Part shown: positions 48,311 through 60,340 of the stretch, one piece after another
Layout: the number at the start of each line of letters is the position of its first letter
Position numbering within the stretch: position 1 is the stretch's first letter
The notes under the pieces: model-generated
Database searches by the model: none
What the model saw: the letters and a program-made list of their open reading frames with translations, nothing else
What the model was told of the DNA's origin: nothing
Assembly (NCBI RefSeq): GCF_019649055.1
Contig: NW_026570333.1
Location: 186,001-250,000, forward strand
Origin: Paramacrobiotus metropolitanus
Taxonomy: Eukaryota; Tardigrada; Eutardigrada; Parachela; Macrobiotidae
Reading direction: 5' to 3'
Length of the DNA stretch: 64,000 nucleotides
Position numbers and translations under genes: made by a program

Positions 48311-51300
48311 TAAGAAATCATCTACTTATTTGCCTGACAGCACGCACGACCGCCAGGCGACCACAACGTTTCTGACGGCACACGTTTGTGTGTTGAAGCA
48401 TTCGATTGGTTCCTCAACCCGGCGGCAGCCCAAGTGGTAGCGGGACATTCCGCGGCCCGGGACATTTCGCCACATTTATTTTGTCGCAGCGACAATATTG
48501 AAATATTGTAATAGCAGCCGGTTTGACTGTTGTTCTAGTGGGTTGGTTAATCCACCTTTCCATGATCTCTCGGCTGTTAGTGTGAGAAAGGCTGGCACGG
48601 TCGGTGACGACGTTTAACGGAAACTGACTATGCCGTTTGCACAGGTGACAACGGTGGAACATGGACGAATCACGATCGTCCCATAGCGGTAACGCAACAC
48701 AAAGTCATCGCAAGAGCTTATTAACAAGTAGTACACGTAGCAAGATGCCAAGATCCAGCCCGCAAAATGCTAGCTGATGAACAAGAAATGCATAGTGCTC
48801 ACTTAGCCGGATGGAAAGATACGCAGTTTCAATAGCTGCTCCGCCCGCGGAGGTAACGACGGCCGAGTAGATGACTTCCACGTTGCGGCATGTGCTGCGC
48901 CAGTATTATCCGGTGGGGTGGGCCGAGCAACTGACCGGTGCAGCAGTTGCACGAAGCCACGAAGTCCTTGTTGCAGGCAGCCAAGCCGGCGCCTATCCAA
49001 TGGTCAGCTTTGGCACTGCATTTTTTCAAGAATAGTTATTGCACTGTCAAATTCATACACACGGCTGATGACCTTTAACTCCGGACAATGTATGTGCTCT
49101 TGGCAATCGCGGCGGCTGCTGGGAAGGAGACCATTTCTTCGCCATGGAAGTCATTCAATTCCGCGACTGCGCCCAGCGCTTCTTATCCGCCACTGAATGC
49201 TATACAATCTGTTCCGCCAAGCCATGAACCAGTTACTCATACCTAAGAGCATCGCCACTGTCCCCTGCCGTTGACCGTGGACATCGTCACTGGTAACGAT
49301 GCAATGGTCAGCCGTCTCATGGGCACCGTGAACGTCCACTGTTCCCCGGTTAGCGATGACCTTTCGTCCAAGCGCCACACGTCCAGAAGCTCTGGCAAAC
49401 GAGGCAAGCCCGAGCGAACATTAATACTAGAGTAGCGGTGGTTGCGAACCACATTATTACACGAGCGAGCGCCAGTACCACTTCGAAATCGTATTGGGAT
49501 TGTGGAATTGGAAAAGCGTGACGTACGCTCTTCGTGGCGTCAGACAAATTTTATGCTCTTGACGAAGGTAGAATTGCAGCACCTCGCGCTCGGTACAAAT
49601 TATACGCATATATGGACATTCACGAATGACGTATCTTGCCTTTAGGGCGTATACATATGCAGCGCGTCCTTTCGGAAATTTCCACCGTGGAGCTGATCAG
49701 ATAACTAAGCACTACACCGCCATGTTAAATTACGGGATCTTACGCTTGGCATCTCTTTGTTAAAATAACAAGTTTGCCTGTGTCGGCAACATCAACCGGT
49801 TATTACTGTCGATAGATGTTTCCGCTAAAAATTGCTGACTGATAGCTGTCCTTAAAAATATGCAGAAAATAAGTTTCTGTGGCTTCTCGTCAATGTGCGG
49901 CTACAAAAACAAAACCAGAAATTATCAGAAAACAATTCAAAAACGGGTTGCGGCTCGCGAAAGCGAACATTCCCGTGGATGTACACGAATTCGGCGCCAT
50001 GCACCGCCACAAATGAGCCAAAAACTGTACTCTTATAGGCAATAATAGTAATTTATTATTATAATCTGATACTAGTGCTTATTTAAACTAGATTGAGCAA
50101 CTCGCGTAAAAACACAACGGTACATTGCGGTTGTCTTATCTAGTTCTAGCTAGTTGCCGAGCCGCTGACGTGCTATACAACATCGCGCGCGCATTACGGT
50201 GCGTGCGAGTGCGCGACTGTATCTTTCCGTCCTACGCTATCTCTCTGTCGATTGCACTGTTATACTGTCGTTGTGCCTCTGAAGAGACTGTTTCTGCTGC
50301 ACATGGACTTGATCTCCTCGCAGGCATTACAATATAACCGACCTAAAAGTTGCACAACTTTTACGGAGCTCTTTGATGCCGTTTGCGTTTTGTCGAAACA
50401 GACAAATTAGGTTCGGATGGCTTTCTAATGATAATCGCATCGTTCGCAGATGATTCTAATGATAATCGTTCTGTACGCAGTTTGTGTATGGTCCCTAACT
50501 ATACCGTTAATTACAAATTTATAGTACACGAATAATACGTAATTTGCACAGCGAGTCCGCGACGGAATGTTTTCGCTGACTGCGAAGCAGACAAGAAAAC
50601 GCCACTTCGTGTTTTTTATGTATTGTACTCTCCACATAGTTATTGCACTATTCTTCGGAAACACCTTCAAACTGTATGAGAAATCAGAAATTCATAGGTT
50701 TCAGGACGGCTGGTGCAGAAGTGAACTACAGATACATTAAACTGTTTGATCAGAAGTGATTCAAGCAATGTCCGTTAAAATGTTTGCAATTACCGTAATT
50801 GATGAGGTGTACGAACACCACACTGCGTGTACTTGGTAGTTGGTGTGATGTTAGTTCGGCGGCGGTTAGTTAAATTTCAAACAGAATGCTTTCAAAAATA
50901 TTATATTTAAAAATAATATAAAGTAACATACAAAAAGCACAATGCTGAATATTATGAAAATTCCAAAATGCTCGGAACTTTTGCAAGGTGGCCACCTGAA
51001 AGCGAACGTTACCCGATTACTGTATGTAGGGTTTTTCGATGCACAGATTAAGAATAATTTTTTACACCGTGAATTTTGAATGACTTGCATAGCAAACTTT
51101 CATTCATCAAACTGTGGACGCGCATGGCCTGAATTCGAGAAGACCATATTATGGAATGAATTAAACGTTTTTCATTTAACCGTCCTGTACTCTGTGTTGC
51201 CTTCCTGATTCGGTTGTGATTTCTTTCAACGGTTGCATCCGCTTCGCCACATGTGTTGTGCATCTCGTACTGCAATCGCATCCGTGTACAGAGTACAGTA

Positions 51301-52190
51301 TCTGGCACGAGGAACAACTGCGTTCTTATTTTAACGAAATGGCCACGCGCAAGAGTGCTCTCGCGCGTAGCCCTGACCTATTTTTAAAAGAGGCTCGACA
51401 CATTTTGGTCAAGAATGTCTTCGTGTCGGCAGAGCAAAGTGGTGCCTAAACTTTTATGCAAAAATCTTGCCCATCATGAAATTATATCAGCGTCGCGGCA
51501 AGTTGGTGAGGATGGAAATTTAACGCAGATATTTTACGCGCTACTAAAATTTTTGCGCAGCCAGTAAATTAACTAAGCTCTCTAATACTGTAAGTGCACC
51601 AGTGCTTGTTGCAGCGGTATTCCTGATCATTTGGAAATAAACAGTTCAATTCCCAGTTATTTGTTAAATTTTCGAAACACGCTGTTGTGGGGATTATTGG
51701 CAAACCAAGAAGTGACCACTGCTAACGTGTTGGTCTGCTGGAAATTAACGCCATCCTTTGACGTGACGTGAAGAAACAGTGTGGTTTCCACTCGCTGTTT
51801 GGACCCAGCCACCCAGGTAGTTATTCAGGCTTTTTGTACTCGAAAACTGTGTGAAACACGGATAGGTAAAGTTTTAAACCAAAAGTTTTAAACGGTTCCA
51901 GGCAGCAGCACACCAGCCGGTTTGTGCGCGCATATTTTGAGTTTTGCTAACGGCACTGTAGAGTTCTTTAGTAATGGCGTTTTTCTCACATAACATGTGT
52001 ATTTAATGGAGTGGAAAACAGCCATAAGAGCACCAGCAGAAAAACGACACGCCTGCTTCCAGTGCAGAAGGTTACGGAGCGCATGCAGTGTCCACAAATC
52101 GGTCGCTCGGCAGGTTTAATAGATAACTATGCACTAGAAAACGTCGAGCTTTCTATCCAAGAGTAGTTTGAGTAGACAGCAAACTTTTAT
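48311..52190. other. Long intergenic stretch
   Basis: No gene is established. A short frame (48871-49035, 54 codons) and parts of 49,085-49,230 have coding-like composition but no recognisable family or splice structure. At about 49,905-50,030 lies a single-arm relative of the 1945-2610 foldback element. The rest is featureless. Confidence 0.45.
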
Positions 52191-52213
52191 ACTGGATGAT
52201 TTCTCAGGTCATA

Positions 52214-55200
52214 ATGGATTCCGGTTATGGAGCGATTCCGCGGTATCGGTCGCTGTTAGCGGATGCCACCCAGATAAACTGCCAGAACACCGTCGTCGTT
52301 CGCAACGCTGACGACACGTGGTGGCTGGGATACATTCAGGATATGGACGGCGTTTACGCTCTCATCCACTTTGACAGCACAAAGGTCACAGCGCGATGGA
52401 TACACCAGGGGAACATCTGGCCACTGCTGTGGGGCAGGAGTGATAAAATACAAAAAGATTACCCCAATGTTCCAGCACACGTGGCACTGCGTGATGAAGA
52501 CAACGGCCCGTGGCGCTTCCGACCCACCGTCATATTGGACTCCTTTTACGGTTGCCAAACGTTTGATTGTGAAATGTTCTACATCAAATCCAGTGCGTCC
52601 AGCCCGAACGCCCCTCCTGAACTGGTGCATAAGGGCCAAATTGCCGGGCGGTTGCCGCCCAGTGGTCCGCCGTTGCTGGAGCGCCGTAGTGGCTTGCTCT
52701 ACACCAAACACTTCATTCCCTTCGCCGGGGCACAAAGTCTCCTGAACGATGCCTCCGATAAATTCCGCATTATTAAGCACCTCCGCGACGCTTTTAAGCG
52801 CCACCCGATTTTGTTCCTACTGACCCACGGCGATCGCTTTTATCTGCGCGTCTCACGGGATGGCTGTATGTTCATCATCAGTACTGCTACCAAAGCGGAG
52901 ATAGCGCAGGAGACGGCGCAGCAGGAGACAGCGACAGTGTTATCGCAAGCGCTGGACACACATCTGGCCAGCCGGATTAATCTGCCGGCCATCGGGGTTG
53001 GGCGATTTCGAGCAAGCGAAAATATACGCTGGGACGCCGGTTAGTTGACATTCACACATTTCCGCATTTTTTTTGTGTAAAAGTACACTATTGTGTGAAT
53101 GTTCTCTTGGCTCATCAAGTTACACACTACCGCGCCACTACGCAGCTCGCAAGTTGTCATACTGCGAAGCGTATCAATAAATGCAATATGTAAAGGCGGT
53201 ATTATTTGTTAATACGACTGCTCGCTGCAGAGCCAACTAGACAACTGATTACAGTAGTCAGGCCCGTCTTTAGGTTTTCGGAGGGGGGGGGGAGGGCGCA
53301 CCATCGTTTTCCCCAAGGGGGAAGTATGGCGCCCGTTGTACACAGTCCCGATTTTTCAAATTTTATATGGGAATTTTAACACTCTTGTTCGGAAGCCGGT
53401 GCGCCCCCCCCCCCTCCTAAAAGACAAAAGACGGGCCTGCCTGACAATAGTGGTCAACAGAAACAGTCAATAACAGTCCTATGGCACAATAGCCATAGGA
53501 CATTCACGAAGTGCTCTGTACTCGTACGCCACTGTACGAGTACGTTCAGTCTTAGGCTCATAGGGTATAAACTCACTATTTAGAGATTTCTTAAAATTAC
53601 ATTGTTAATAGAATACTTACAACAATGTACATTCATGGATTATTGTGTTTATTACACATTAAAACTATTTAATACCGTCGCAAATGTACTTGTACTGCTG
53701 TATCCACGAAAACCATTCCATCCTGAGCAGGGGGACAACGTGGCACAGCGAAAAAACCTGGAGACTCTAGAGTCTCCAGGTTTTTATTATTTTATCGCTA
53801 GCCAGTTCCCAGATCTGGGAACTGGCTAGCGATAAAATAATAAATGCGGTACTTTACCTAGCAGATCTTACAACATTGTTAGGTGTATCGAAGTCGAAAA
53901 TTGGGAAGTATGTACAGGAAGTAAGATTATGATATATCAAATCACTCCTACAGGGGAATGTTTCTCCCGAATACTTGCACCTGCGCTACGCTATTTCAGC
54001 CTATTTGCACTATGTACGGACGGAAGTGTGCGATGCTGGTGACGTTCTCCGACTCTTGTGCACGACAACAGCGGTAGTAGAAATGGCGGGCTTGCTACAA
54101 AAGCTGAAAGAAAACCTAGTTCACTGTGTCAGTAAATTGTACAGCACACCCTACGTGGCCACAGCCGGTGACTTCCACGGAGAATGAGCGTGTATATAAG
54201 GCCGGATCATTTGATGCCACAAAGAAGCTCCGCATATGAACACCGCTAGACAGAAGCTGAAGTCATGCTGGCAGCTAGTAGCGTGATGCTCGGCAGACAA
54301 CTGCCGACTTTTGTTTCGCAAAACGCGTACTCTATACATTACAGATCGAAGGCACTTGGTGTTACGCTGGTCACAGTGTGACTACGCGTAGTTTACCGTT
54401 TAGTGTCCCTTGTGCAATACATTATTAATTCGGCATGTATTACGAATTAATCTGTTAATTTTGAACTCGCTCTTTGCCTATTTTACTTTTTTCGACTCTT
54501 TTGTAACTTGTTTCACTCACAGTAACTCTTTCGAAGCACTACGATGCCACTCGTGACCGCGTCAGTTGGCCGCTTGTGTTTTGCGGATCAGCAAAAGCCG
54601 TAGCTAGCCAAACACCAGACACCTCCAGTCCTCCACCATTTGGCAGACTGCACGACTGAGACCATGCCTGCTGTTAGCTAATATATCAGTTAAACTACCA
54701 TGAAACTAAATTAAACAAATGTAAAATAAAGTAAAAATAATAAGTTAGCTAGGCTGCATTAGCCATAGAAGTTATCGGATTATCGTAGTGCAAGTACAAA
54801 AAAACTGATACTAGAACTTCTATACGTACTTCTAGTCAGACTGACAGTGATTGTGAATGCTTTAAGTCTGACGTTTGTTTGAAACTTGGGAGTTACTGGG
54901 AGTTACTGGGATGGTGACTGGCAGTTAACTATGACTCTTCGCGAAGCCACTGCGAGATATATGGAGATTGGAGCGTAGATTTCTTTGTGTATATTTGTAC
55001 TGTAATTAAACTGCAAAAAAGTCACTGGTCAGCCTCGCCCGGACATCGTTCCCACGTCGTGGTAACTGTGGGCGGATGTTAATGTTAAGCATGGTCAGCT
55101 ATGATTGCCTTCTCCTGGATAATCAACGAAGGCTTATTAATTGAATACCTGAACCTTTCGGCATTGCAAATTTCTAATTACTGTATGGATTCCTCGCATT

Positions 55201-57057
55201 GTTTTGTGTTGCTACAACTGCAGAGGCAAGAGAAAGTGGTTGGCATCAGTACACGTGCAGTTCAATAAAAGCTGTCTTTAATCGACCGAATCGAAGGTCC
55301 CTTATGTAGGATGTTCAAGAAAGCGGGACTTTTTGTCGCGTCGGTCAAGTCATAATAATTCATATTTAAAATGAAGTTATTTTCGAATAATATAAATAAA
55401 TTAAAACGTTAATTTATTAATAATTTGCCTGATCGCTTCATGGTAGCGATATATGTACTTAAACCTGTGCAGCCGTTTCTGGATTCGCTTCGGTCTTATA
55501 GTGCGAGGCTGAAGCGGTGCACTTACTTCTCTAGTTATCAGCTGATTAACAGTACCTAAAAATGTAAAAATTTTAGCGTAATCTTCGCAATGTATTCAGA
55601 ATTTAGCAAACCGTCTGCTCTAATGAAATCTTTGCGCAGATCAGGACAGCGAATTTAATTATGCACCGGCACGCATCGGTCATCTGACGCCTTGGCTGTT
55701 GAGCGAACTTTTTGCTTATCTGGACCTGTCCTCTCAAATGAAGGCCAAACGGTAAGAGCTTATTTTTGGTAAAAGAGCTAAACAGAGGTCATTATTAGCC
55801 CACTCACGGGACCAATGATGTGCCGAGATGAACTTAATCTACCCATAAAGCCCGGAAAGCTTTTTTCGGATTTGATGGTCCGCTAAATTAATAAACTGAG
55901 AATCGCACAGCAATTTCTCCCGCAGTAGCGGAAGTATAAGGGCCCGTTCAGGCGTACACTTATCTATCTTAATTGCTTAGTGGGATTTGAGTTGCAGACT
56001 GCAGAGCTGTAGTGGTAGCTCGCGTTGCTGTCGCCTAACAGCGTGTCTCTTCCACAGGGTGTGCGCTCTGTGGCAGTTGCTGTTGAGCAGTCCACGCATG
56101 GCGGACCACATCAGCATCGACATGGAAAGCTGTTGCCAGCTGCATATGGACATCAGCAACTGCTGTATACTGGGAACGCATGTGGACCTCAACAACTGCT
56201 ATATAGTGGGAACGCTGTTCAGCCGTTCCATTACCCCGACCACGATAAGCGTCACCCTTCTCAACGCTCTACCCATCAGTGTAAATATAGCAACGTTGCT
56301 AAGACTAATGGAGATCCGACTGCCTTGCATCGTCTTCAAAGACCAGACCATCTGCAAACCGGTAAGCATGGCGAAACAGAAGGATTACCGGCCGAAGTAC
56401 GGAGTAGCACAGGAATTCCTGTTCTACCAACACCAATGCGAATTCTTGGTGCTGCATAACTGGAAAGTGGCCGGCCTCTTTGGCTTCCCAACAATCCTAA
56501 TGCTTGACCGAGATCAGTCGATTTACCATTGTATGGCGGATCTCTTGCCGGCACACGAGCGGAAATTCTTGAAAGACCTCCCTTTCGAGTCACACGAGCT
56601 GGGCATTGATAAACTGCAGATCCGAATTCCTCGACTCATTCTCAATTGCAACGACGGCAAAATGCGCATGACCAGTCGCTTCATGTGTGCCATCAACGAC
56701 GCCTTCCCGCCAGTCACGGAGGAAATGCTAGCGAAGGTCACGGCTGTGTATGCCCGCTGGGTGCGCAGTATTGAGTATCCGCACGATTGGACAGTTATGC
56801 AACTATATCTCCGAGTGTAAGCAGGCTTAATAATATTTGCTAGCCAGCTGCTGTCAGGAAGCTTGACCACTGGTTCCATGAGTTCCAATAGCAGTTAAAA
56901 TTGCCCAATGTGACCTTCTCTCATTTGTTGTAGATTCAGCTGTTTCAATGCAGATGGCAGTCCGCGAACGTGGGAAGACGTGGACCTGCGGCTGGTAGAT
57001 GTGAGCACGCTGAGCAAACTGGCCATCTATGCGATCAATGAACTATTCGCTGTGTGA
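52214..57057 (+). CDS. F-box protein with SH3/Tudor-like N-terminus, copy 4
   Basis: The best-preserved family member. Exons 52214-53039, 55640-55751, 56058-56816, 56934-57057 join in phase to 606 residues. ATG 52214 is preferred over 52196 because copy 2 (at 46,322) keeps only this start. Residues about 20-75 form an SH3/Tudor-like barrel (VVVRNADDTWWLGYIQDMDG). An F-box spans the exon 2/3 junction: LTPWLLSELFAYLDLSSQMK then RVCALWQLLLSSPRM. Leucine-rich segments follow. F-box proteins normally bind Skp1 and bring substrates to an SCF ubiquitin ligase; substrate unknown. The stop at 57055-57057 may not be the original end: one base out of frame, coding continues (SLCDAYASRFQTELRC) to a good donor at 57,124. 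Intron 1 is 2.6 kb and holds a MITE and two palindromes. Confidence 0.85.
53259..53443. mobile_element. hAT-like MITE (185 bp)
   Basis: Termini CAGGCCCGTC...GACGGGCCTG with runs of G and C in the arms. Flanks ACAGTAGT (53251-53258) and ACAATAGT (53444-53451) look like an 8-bp duplication with one change. CCTG is duplicated at the right end. In intron 1 of the F-box gene. Confidence 0.8.
53752..53844. repeat. Two adjoining perfect palindromes
   Basis: 53752-53785 (34 bp, centre TCTAGA) and 53783-53844 (62 bp, centre AGATCT) are each perfect with no loop. They overlap by three T's. In intron 1 of the F-box gene. Confidence 0.95.
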
Positions 57058-58475
57058 TGCCTATGCTTCGCGCTTCCAGACCGAATTGCGTTGTACCGAA
57101 CTCCAGATTCTTACGTTCTGCGATTGTAAGTGGCGCAACCGATAATTTGGCAATACTGTTTAACACGTTATCCTGCTTTTTAGAGCAGTTACATCAACAT
57201 GCATGATGCGCCGGCGCGTGATTATTTAAAATCTGATTCGTATGCTACGATTAGCTCTTGCTGACTCAGCTTTTTAAGTTAACTCGTTTTCTGGTTTTTT
57301 TGTTGTCCCGATTTGATTTGTTTAATTTATTTTCTGTCTTATGCGGGACAGAAAAGTCCCCTTTGGGCACTTGAGTGACTTGACAAAACTCCAAACAGAG
57401 CCTAACATCACAGTAAACTGCCAAAACGGAAGACTGAGAAAAGTGTAAGCTGAACCAAATCTAAAAATGTTGAAAGAAAGGCAGGTCATCAAACACACGG
57501 AACGCACTGAAGGTTATCATACTACGTCATGTATTGATATACAGATTACAAGCAGCTACTCGGGTAGTGTTACAACTTACAAAAGGCTTATCAACATTCA
57601 GTTTGCCCCAATTAACGGTATTCAGCGCAGTCGGAAACGCATTGAGCGATACATAATTTTCCTTGTCCAGAGTAATTTCTTTCCATAAAAGTGGCAAGCG
57701 ACTTGCAAGGGAGTTCGGGAAAGAAGGTAGAGAGTCTGGAGACGTCGCGCAGAAAAAAAGTTTCTTCCGCATAATAGTTTTGGTGCCGCCATAATAAGGA
57801 AGGGATGCGCAAATAGTTGCCTTGTTTTATTGCTTAATGCTTATTTCCTGAAACACAGCGCACAGAAACTTGCTCATACAGTAAGACAAAACAATCTCCC
57901 GGGGGGATACGGAGGAAAACAAGTTTGTAAACTAACACAAGGCTACGCTTCACCCTGTGCAATGCAAAACAGTCCCACTTGTGTTTTCTTATTTTGCTGT
58001 TTTAGTTTGCCGATCTGGTGTGCGTGGTATTATGACTTTACTGCTGTATAATGAAGTCAAAGTCGACGCTACACCACGTTGGACTAAATTACGTCGGACT
58101 AAAGGATACCACTAATGCGTACATGTATTAGTGAACGATGTGCGTAATTCGAAAGGTAACGCACCGCATATTGTAACGAAATAATGATCTTCTTGGCAGA
58201 TTAAAATTTAATTGCATTGATCAGTCTGACAGTTTTACCGGAAGACCATGTTGCCGGGTGGTTACGGCGTTGGTCTCATCGTCAAATTTTGCTTACAGTA
58301 TTTTTTCCAGTATAAACAACTTTCACACATTATACCGAGCCAACGTCATTACGTGTTGCTTGCACATGGTTGTCAGCTTGTACAGATAGCTACAAACTTT
58401 AGATATGGACGACTTCTTACACGTTAAATTTTGCGAGGCATGTTTTTTTTTTAACTTGCATCCGTAGTATCCTGT
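57058..58475. other. Intergenic, with F-box 3' remnant
   Basis: The first 67 bp are coding-like in a shifted frame (see the F-box gene). No further exon or gene is recognised after it. Confidence 0.5.
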
Positions 58476-58479
58476 CGTG

Positions 58480-59200
58480 TACCACGGTATCCTCCAAGGC
58501 CCCACTATCGCTAATGTATCTCTACAATTGTAATTGTTTTACTCATTTTGGCTTATTGCCGTATCCTTCCGCTCTCTGCAATATCTTACACGTAACCCAA
58601 TTGTATCCCTCTAAGCATCCTAAGAAACTTAAGAAAACCGAAAAAAATTAACAGGATACACGGAGGATATACGAAGCATCCTGTGAGGATACTGCGGGAT
58701 GCGCTAGCTAAAAAGAATGCTCGCAAATCGCAGTGCGTGCAGAATACTAATGTGGTGTTTGCATGCGTTTATACCACTGCATCACCTAATTCGAAAGCCA
58801 CAATATGCCACGGTATCACACAGTATCCTCTACCCTACGTATCCTCGCTTTGAGGGTTATTATTAACAACTGCAGTATCCCAACGTATCTTCACGTGTTC
58901 ATTCGGTTTTCCGTGCAGTATCTCTCAAGTATCCGGATAGTATCCTTATGTGTATTAAAGGAATAAATTCCGGGTACGTAAAGAATACGGCAGAGCTACG
59001 AGTAGTACTGTGGCCGGGATGCGTCAGTGATTAAAAAAAGGAGAAAATCTGCAGGATACATGAATTCATGTATCCTCCAGATTTTCTCCGATCTCTACGT
59101 ATCCTTAAGGATACGTAGAGATACGTAGAGATCGAATACTGTGCATGGGGTAGAGAGGGATACTGTGGATACTAGCCGAAACACATGTGCAGAATCATTT
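58480..59200. mobile_element. GTATCC-rich dispersed element, copy 2
   Basis: Same layout as 29,740-30,410: gtatcc motifs on the left, ggatac on the right, shared anchor segments. It differs by extra palindromes at 59,040-59,122. Boundaries approximate. Confidence 0.65.
59040..59122. repeat. Two adjoining palindromes in GTATCC element
   Basis: 59040-59089 (50 bp, centre GAATTC, one mismatched pair) and 59091-59122 (32 bp, perfect, centre TTAA). Copy 1 of the element at 30,300 has single-arm versions. Confidence 0.9.
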
Positions 59201-59609
59201 ACCGTGTACTGAAAGACAAACTTAATTAAGTATTATTTATAAACTTACAAACTCACATAGTTCATGATTTACATATTACTTACTTATATTGTCTATATAT
59301 TACAATAATTTACATTCGTACATGGATTGCGGAAGTACTGCGTACTAGACTCAACCGAAATTGAAAACTGAATACAGCACCACAGCCGATTCTCGCCAAT
59401 CGATCCCGCATCATAATACAGTTTATTAGAAAGTCTCGTTGACGAGTACAGTAAAAACTCTTTCATGTTTGAGTGAAATAACAACACAATCAATTCAAGA
59501 AATGCACGAACTGCTTTTGCGCCATTTGCGGTTTATGCCGGAAATGATTGCGACAATCACAAGACGTATCAAACGTAGTCAACGTCCAGGCAGAGAAATA
59601 GAGTCGCGT
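59201..59609. other. Intergenic, nothing recognised
   Basis: A/T-rich; no gene or repeat seen. Confidence 0.5.
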
Positions 59610-60070
59610 TCTACACGCGTTCCTCACCAGTGCGGGAACATCGCGATGATTGGCTGTGATCTTAACCAATAGAAATTGTGCAATACAACGTACTGTATCA
59701 TAACTTTAGTAGCACCTAATCAGTGGCACCTAGACATAACTGACTGTGCTGTATTCAAACATTTAGTAGCACCTAATTAGTGGCACCTAGACATAACTGA
59801 CTGTGCTGTATTCAAACATTTAGTAGCACCTAATTAGTGGCACCTAGACATAACTGACTGTGCTGTATTCAAACATTTAGTAGCACCTAATGTGTAGCAC
59901 TCACACTACCGTTTTAAAATACAGCACATAGTGTCTAGGTGCTACTAATTAGGTGCTACTAAAGTTTAATACAGTACGTTGTGTTGCACAATTTCTATTG
60001 GTTGTAATCGCAGGCTTTCACAGCCAATCATCGCGATGTTCCCGCACTAGTGAGGAACGCGTTGACCACT
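59610..60070. mobile_element. Foldback element with 57-bp tandem repeat
   Basis: Long inverted arms: about 59,612-59,745 matches the complement of about 59,930-60,065, sharing acgcgttcctcac and gcgggaacatcgcgatgatt. The left arm runs into a 57-bp unit repeated three times (starts at 59705, 59762, 59819, with a partial at 59876). A small relative of the array-armed foldback design at 35-46 kb. It ends about 270 bp before the ESD start codon. Confidence 0.8.
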
Positions 60071-60340
60071 ACTACCGACTGGCAGGGCAGGGCGGTTGGC
60101 AGTTTACTGTACGTCTACGAGCTTTCAATCTCTTACACATTTTCTAATTTTGATTTTTGGTAAAGATATAAAAAATTTTCAACTTTTCAGTTGCTAACAA
60201 GGGTTTGGAATTAGCTTTAGCCTTTAATTCTTCTGCTTTTGGCTCTTTCATCGATCTGGAGAAATCAGCCGATTCATCACCGTACCCCTTTATTAGGAAA
60301 AGCGTTCACAGTTTCACAGTGAACTGGTGTTTTCATCAGG

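Noticed and set aside
48871-49035. Short coding-like frame
   Set aside because: Only 54 codons, with no partner exon or family match; mentioned in the intergenic entry only.
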